Source of the DNA: Devosia nitrariae
GTDB lineage: Bacteria; Pseudomonadota; Alphaproteobacteria; Rhizobiales; Devosiaceae
Direction of reading: 5' to 3'
DNA length: 64,000 bases
Assembly (NCBI RefSeq): GCF_030160115.1
Contig: NZ_BSNS01000024.1
Span: 124,001 to 188,000, forward strand
Each line of letters starts with the position of its first letter. The first letter of the stretch is position 1. The notes beneath the pieces were generated by a model that saw only the letters and a list, made by a program, of their open reading frames with translations, searched no databases and was not told the origin of the DNA. The position numbers and the translations under genes are program-made. Positions 61,129 to 64,000 of the stretch are shown here, piece after piece.

Positions 61129-63716
61129 TAATTCGCTTTTTCTGCCGCCTTCTTCTTGCTTGCGGCTTTCTTGGTGGTGGCCTTCTTGGCCGGTGCCTTC
61201 TTGGCTGGTGTTTTCTTGGGCTTCGCGCCGGTCGCGGCGGCGCGGGCGGCGATCCATTCGATGGCCTGCTCGCGCGTCACGTCCTCGGGTTTAGCGTCCT
61301 TAGGGATCGTGGCGTTGATCTTGCCCTGATTCACATAAGGACCATACCGTCCCGCCCGGACGGTGATCGGGCCGTCATCGTGCTCGAACGTCTTGATTGC
61401 GGCCGGCGTTGCACGGTTGCCGCGTGAAAAGCCGTTGGCGGCCTTTTCGGCTAACAAGTCTACAGCGCGGTTGAGACCGACGGTAAACACCTCCTCCACT
61501 TCGGGAAGGTTGGCGTATTTGCCGTCGTGCACGACGAACGGCCCATAGCGGCCGATGCCCGCCGATATGGGAAGTCCCGTCTCGGGATGCAAGCCTATCT
61601 CTCTCGGCAGGGAGAGAAGTTGCAGTGCACGGTCCAGGGTCAGGCCCTCGGGCGACCAGCCCTTGGGAAGGGAAGAACGCTTGGCGTCCTTGCCATCGCC
61701 CAGCTGGACGTAGGGGCCGAAGCGCCCGGATTTGAGGTAGACCTCTTCGCCCGAGTCCGGATCGATGCCCAGCACACCGTCGCCGCTGCCGGCGGCCTCG
61801 GCATTGCCCATCGCAGCATCCGAAAGCTGCATGGTATAGCGGCACTCGGGATAGTTCGAACAGCCGATGAAGGCCCCGAACTTGCCGAGCTTCAGGGACA
61901 GCGAACCGGTGCCGCAATTGGGGCAGCGGCGAGGATCGGTCCCGTCGGGCTTTTCGGGGAAGATGTGGTCGGCGAGAAGATCGTTCAGCGCATCGAGAAC
62001 CTCGGAGACGCGCAGGTCTTTGATCTCGGCAGTATGGTTGGAAAAGTCCTGCCAGAACTCGCGCAGCACCTGCTTGTAGTCGAGGTCGCCGGCAGAGATC
62101 TGGTCGAGCTGCTCTTCGAGCCCGGCGGTGAATCCGTATTCGACGTAGCGGCGGAAGAAGCTCTCGAGGAAGGCGGTGACGATCCGGCCGCGATCCTCGG
62201 GCACCAGGGCGCGCTTGTCGAGGCGGACGTAGTCACGATCCTTCAACGTGGCGAGCGTTGCCGCATAGGTCGAGGGGCGGCCGATGCCAAGCTCTTCCAT
62301 CTTCTTGATGAGGCTGGCTTCGGTGTAGCGCGCGGGCGGCTGGGTGAAGTGCTGATCGATCAGCACCTCTTCGAGTGCCGGCTTATCGCCGACGGCGAGC
62401 GGGGGCAGTTCGCGGCTTTCCTCGTCGTCCTCGTCCGTGTCGGACTTCGCCTCGACGCCATAGAGGGCGAGGAAGCCGGGGAAGGTGACGACGGAGCCGA
62501 CGGCGCGCAACTCGATATTACGGCCCGGCACGTTGACCGCGATATCGGCGGTGGTGCGTTCGATCTCGGCCGATTTCATCTGGCTTGCAAGCGTACGGCG
62601 CCAGATGAGGCCATAGAGCTTGGCCTGGTCAGGGTCGGCGTTGCGCAGCGTATCCGGATGCCGGAACATGTCCGTCGGTCGGATGGCCTCGTGCGCCTCC
62701 TGAGCATTCTTGGCCTTGGTCTGGTAGATGCGGGCCTTCTCGGGCAGGTAATCGGCGCCGAACTCCTTGGTGATGGCGCGGCGGGCCTGGTCGATGCCCT
62801 CCGGGGACATCTGCACGGCGTCGGTACGCATATAGGTGATGTGCCCATCCTCATAGAGACGTTGGGCAACCTGCATGGTGCGCGAGGGCGACATGCCGAG
62901 GCGCGAGGAGGCGTCCTGCTGCAGGCTCGAGGTGGTGAAGGGGGCGTAAGGATTGCGCTTGGTCGGCTTCTTTTCGACGTTGGCGACGTTGAAATTGCCG
63001 GCCTCGATGATCTGGCGCAGCGCCGTTGCTTCCTCGCCGGTCTTGACGGCAAGCTTGTCGGTCTTCTTGCCGTCGACTGAAAAGAGCCGGGCCTCGAAGC
63101 TCTTGCCCTTTTGGTTGAGGCGGGCGGCGACCGACCAGTATTCCTCGGGCTTGAACCTTTCGATCTCGGCTTCGCGATCGCAGACGAGCCGAAGCGCCAC
63201 CGACTGGACGCGGCCGGCCGAGCGCGAGCCCGGCAACTTCCTCCAGAGGATCGGCGAGAGGGTAAAGCCGACGAGATAGTCGAGCGCACGCCGGGCGAGG
63301 TAGGCATCGACAAGCGGTGCGTCGATCTCGCGCGGATTGGCCATGGCGGCCGTCACTGCGTCCTTGGTGATGGCGTTGAACATCACCCGCTTGACGGGCG
63401 TGTCCTTCTTGATCGCCTTCTTCTGCCTCAGCACATCGAGCAGGTGCCAGGAGATGGCCTCGCCTTCGCGGTCAGGGTCGGTGGCAAGAATCAGTTCGTC
63501 GGCGCCCTTGAGGGCGTTGGCAATGTCGCTGATGCGCTTCCTTGCCGCCGTATCCACCTCCCAGGACATGGCGAAATCTTCTTCGGGACGCACCGAGCCG
63601 TCCTTGGCCGGCAGATCGCGGACATGGCCAAACGAGGCCAGGACTTCATAGTCCTTGCCCAAATATTTGTTGATTGTCTTGGCCTTAGCCGGACTTTCAA
63701 CGACGACGACTTTCAT
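61128..63716 (-). CDS. topA: DNA topoisomerase I
   Basis: TopA relaxes negative supercoils. The 862-residue product has the Toprim domain with VVVVESPAKAKTI and DPDREGEAI (Asp80, Asp82), the catalytic Tyr295 in HITYMRTDA, and a C-terminal region with one four-cysteine zinc finger (CPNCGTG and CSNYPEC) and three further repeats. It ends in a Lys/Ala-rich tail that likely binds DNA. It lies between dprA and rnr, as in many Hyphomicrobiales. Confidence 0.97.
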   Translation of the reverse strand: MKVVVVESPAKAKTINKYLGKDYEVLASFGHVRDLPAKDGSVRPEEDFAMSWEVDTAARKRISDIANALKGADELILATDPDREGEAISWHLLDVLRQKKAIKKDTPVKRVMFNAITKDAVTAAMANPREIDAPLVDAYLARRALDYLVGFTLSPILWRKLPGSRSAGRVQSVALRLVCDREAEIERFKPEEYWSVAARLNQKGKSFEARLFSVDGKKTDKLAVKTGEEATALRQIIEAGNFNVANVEKKPTKRNPYAPFTTSSLQQDASSRLGMSPSRTMQVAQRLYEDGHITYMRTDAVQMSPEGIDQARRAITKEFGADYLPEKARIYQTKAKNAQEAHEAIRPTDMFRHPDTLRNADPDQAKLYGLIWRRTLASQMKSAEIERTTADIAVNVPGRNIELRAVGSVVTFPGFLALYGVEAKSDTDEDDEESRELPPLAVGDKPALEEVLIDQHFTQPPARYTEASLIKKMEELGIGRPSTYAATLATLKDRDYVRLDKRALVPEDRGRIVTAFLESFFRRYVEYGFTAGLEEQLDQISAGDLDYKQVLREFWQDFSNHTAEIKDLRVSEVLDALNDLLADHIFPEKPDGTDPRRCPNCGTGSLSLKLGKFGAFIGCSNYPECRYTMQLSDAAMGNAEAAGSGDGVLGIDPDSGEEVYLKSGRFGPYVQLGDGKDAKRSSLPKGWSPEGLTLDRALQLLSLPREIGLHPETGLPISAGIGRYGPFVVHDGKYANLPEVEEVFTVGLNRAVDLLAEKAANGFSRGNRATPAAIKTFEHDDGPITVRAGRYGPYVNQGKINATIPKDAKPEDVTREQAIEWIAARAAATGAKPKKTPAKKAPAKKATTKKAASKKKAAEKAN

Positions 63717-63822
63717 GCCAAACCGATCCGCAACACGATTTCAAAATCGCGGGCAACATGGTGAAGGCCAGAGGCGGTGTCAACGGGGAGGGAGATTGCC
63801 GTGTGCAAGCGGCTCGCGCAGA

Positions 63823-64000
63823 TCACTCAAAACGCAGCGCCACCAGCTGGCCGCTTGACCATTCAATCCGGCCGGCGAGATCCAGTTCCAGGAGCAGTGT
63901 CTGGACGGCAGGAACCGCCAGTCCCGTCTGTGCGATGATGTCGTCGACCGGCATCGGCGTCGTGCTCAGCGCCTCGAGGAGACGCGAGCGGTCATCGGCG
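63823..64000 (-). CDS. dprA: DprA (DNA processing protein), C-terminal end only
   Basis: The minus-strand frame is open to the window edge and ends at 63823. The 58 codons read LLEALSTTPMPVDDIIAQTGLAV and VQTLLLELDLAGRIEW, the winged-helix C-terminal domain of DprA/Smf proteins, which load RecA on single-stranded DNA. The Rossmann core is off the window. Its place before topA fits the usual order. Confidence 0.85.
   Translation of the reverse strand, partial: ADDRSRLLEALSTTPMPVDDIIAQTGLAVPAVQTLLLELDLAGRIEWSSGQLVALRFE

Overview
The window is high-GC bacterial chromosome, almost wholly coding, from an alphaproteobacterium. The family set points to the order Hyphomicrobiales and looks Devosia-like. 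Evidence for the group: MipZ instead of MinCDE, a DivK/PleD pair, an ATP12 F1-assembly chaperone, DUF1489, DUF3572, DUF983 and DUF5519 proteins, DinB with an N-terminal zinc ribbon, and the order rpmG-DUF983-rnr-topA-dprA. The genus is an inference. No phage, insertion sequence, rRNA operon or CRISPR array was seen. One tRNA (Leu, GAG) is present.

Region 1 (1-16.6 kb) is the translation super-operon on the + strand: the end of fusA, tuf, the S10 and spc blocks (rpsJ to rplO), secY, adk, then rpsM-rpsK-rpoA-rplQ, closed by a strong terminator. Several spacers carry GC-rich hairpins, a palindromic repeat (rpsH-rplF) or a folded leader (rpsM).

Region 2 (16.6-45 kb) holds single housekeeping genes and short operons: a CmlA/FloR-type drug exporter, a type III PLP decarboxylase, an HtrA protease, rarA-crcB-rluC-HAD phosphatase-ATP12-GNAT, the folate genes folB-folK and folP, rimO, lipB, an orphan FliN-like protein, mgtE, GST-DUF1489, a VWA protein with a membrane DnaJ protein, mipZ, a D,D-carboxypeptidase and clpS-clpA. 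The most interesting locus is the leader of the FloR-like gene. A 9-codon peptide resembling the chloramphenicol-sensing CmlA leader is followed by three hairpins, the last of which buries the likely ribosome binding site of the exporter. This suggests a chromosomal drug-responsive translational attenuator.

Region 3 (45-48.8 kb) is a small accessory patch of broken genes: an SDR with its catalytic Tyr replaced by Phe, a frameshifted GNAT remnant, an alpha/beta-hydrolase tail, a 114-bp duplicate of the SDR 3' end, and an SDR split by a G-run frameshift. Among them lie an intact alpha/alpha-toroid protein and a cupin.

Region 4 (48.8-64 kb) returns to core genes: a SulP transporter, HIT and GNAT proteins, a phosphodiesterase, RidA, DinB, DUF3572, divK, pleD, a DUF5519 protein, a strongly folded 460-bp gap, rpmG, DUF983, rnr, topA and the end of dprA.
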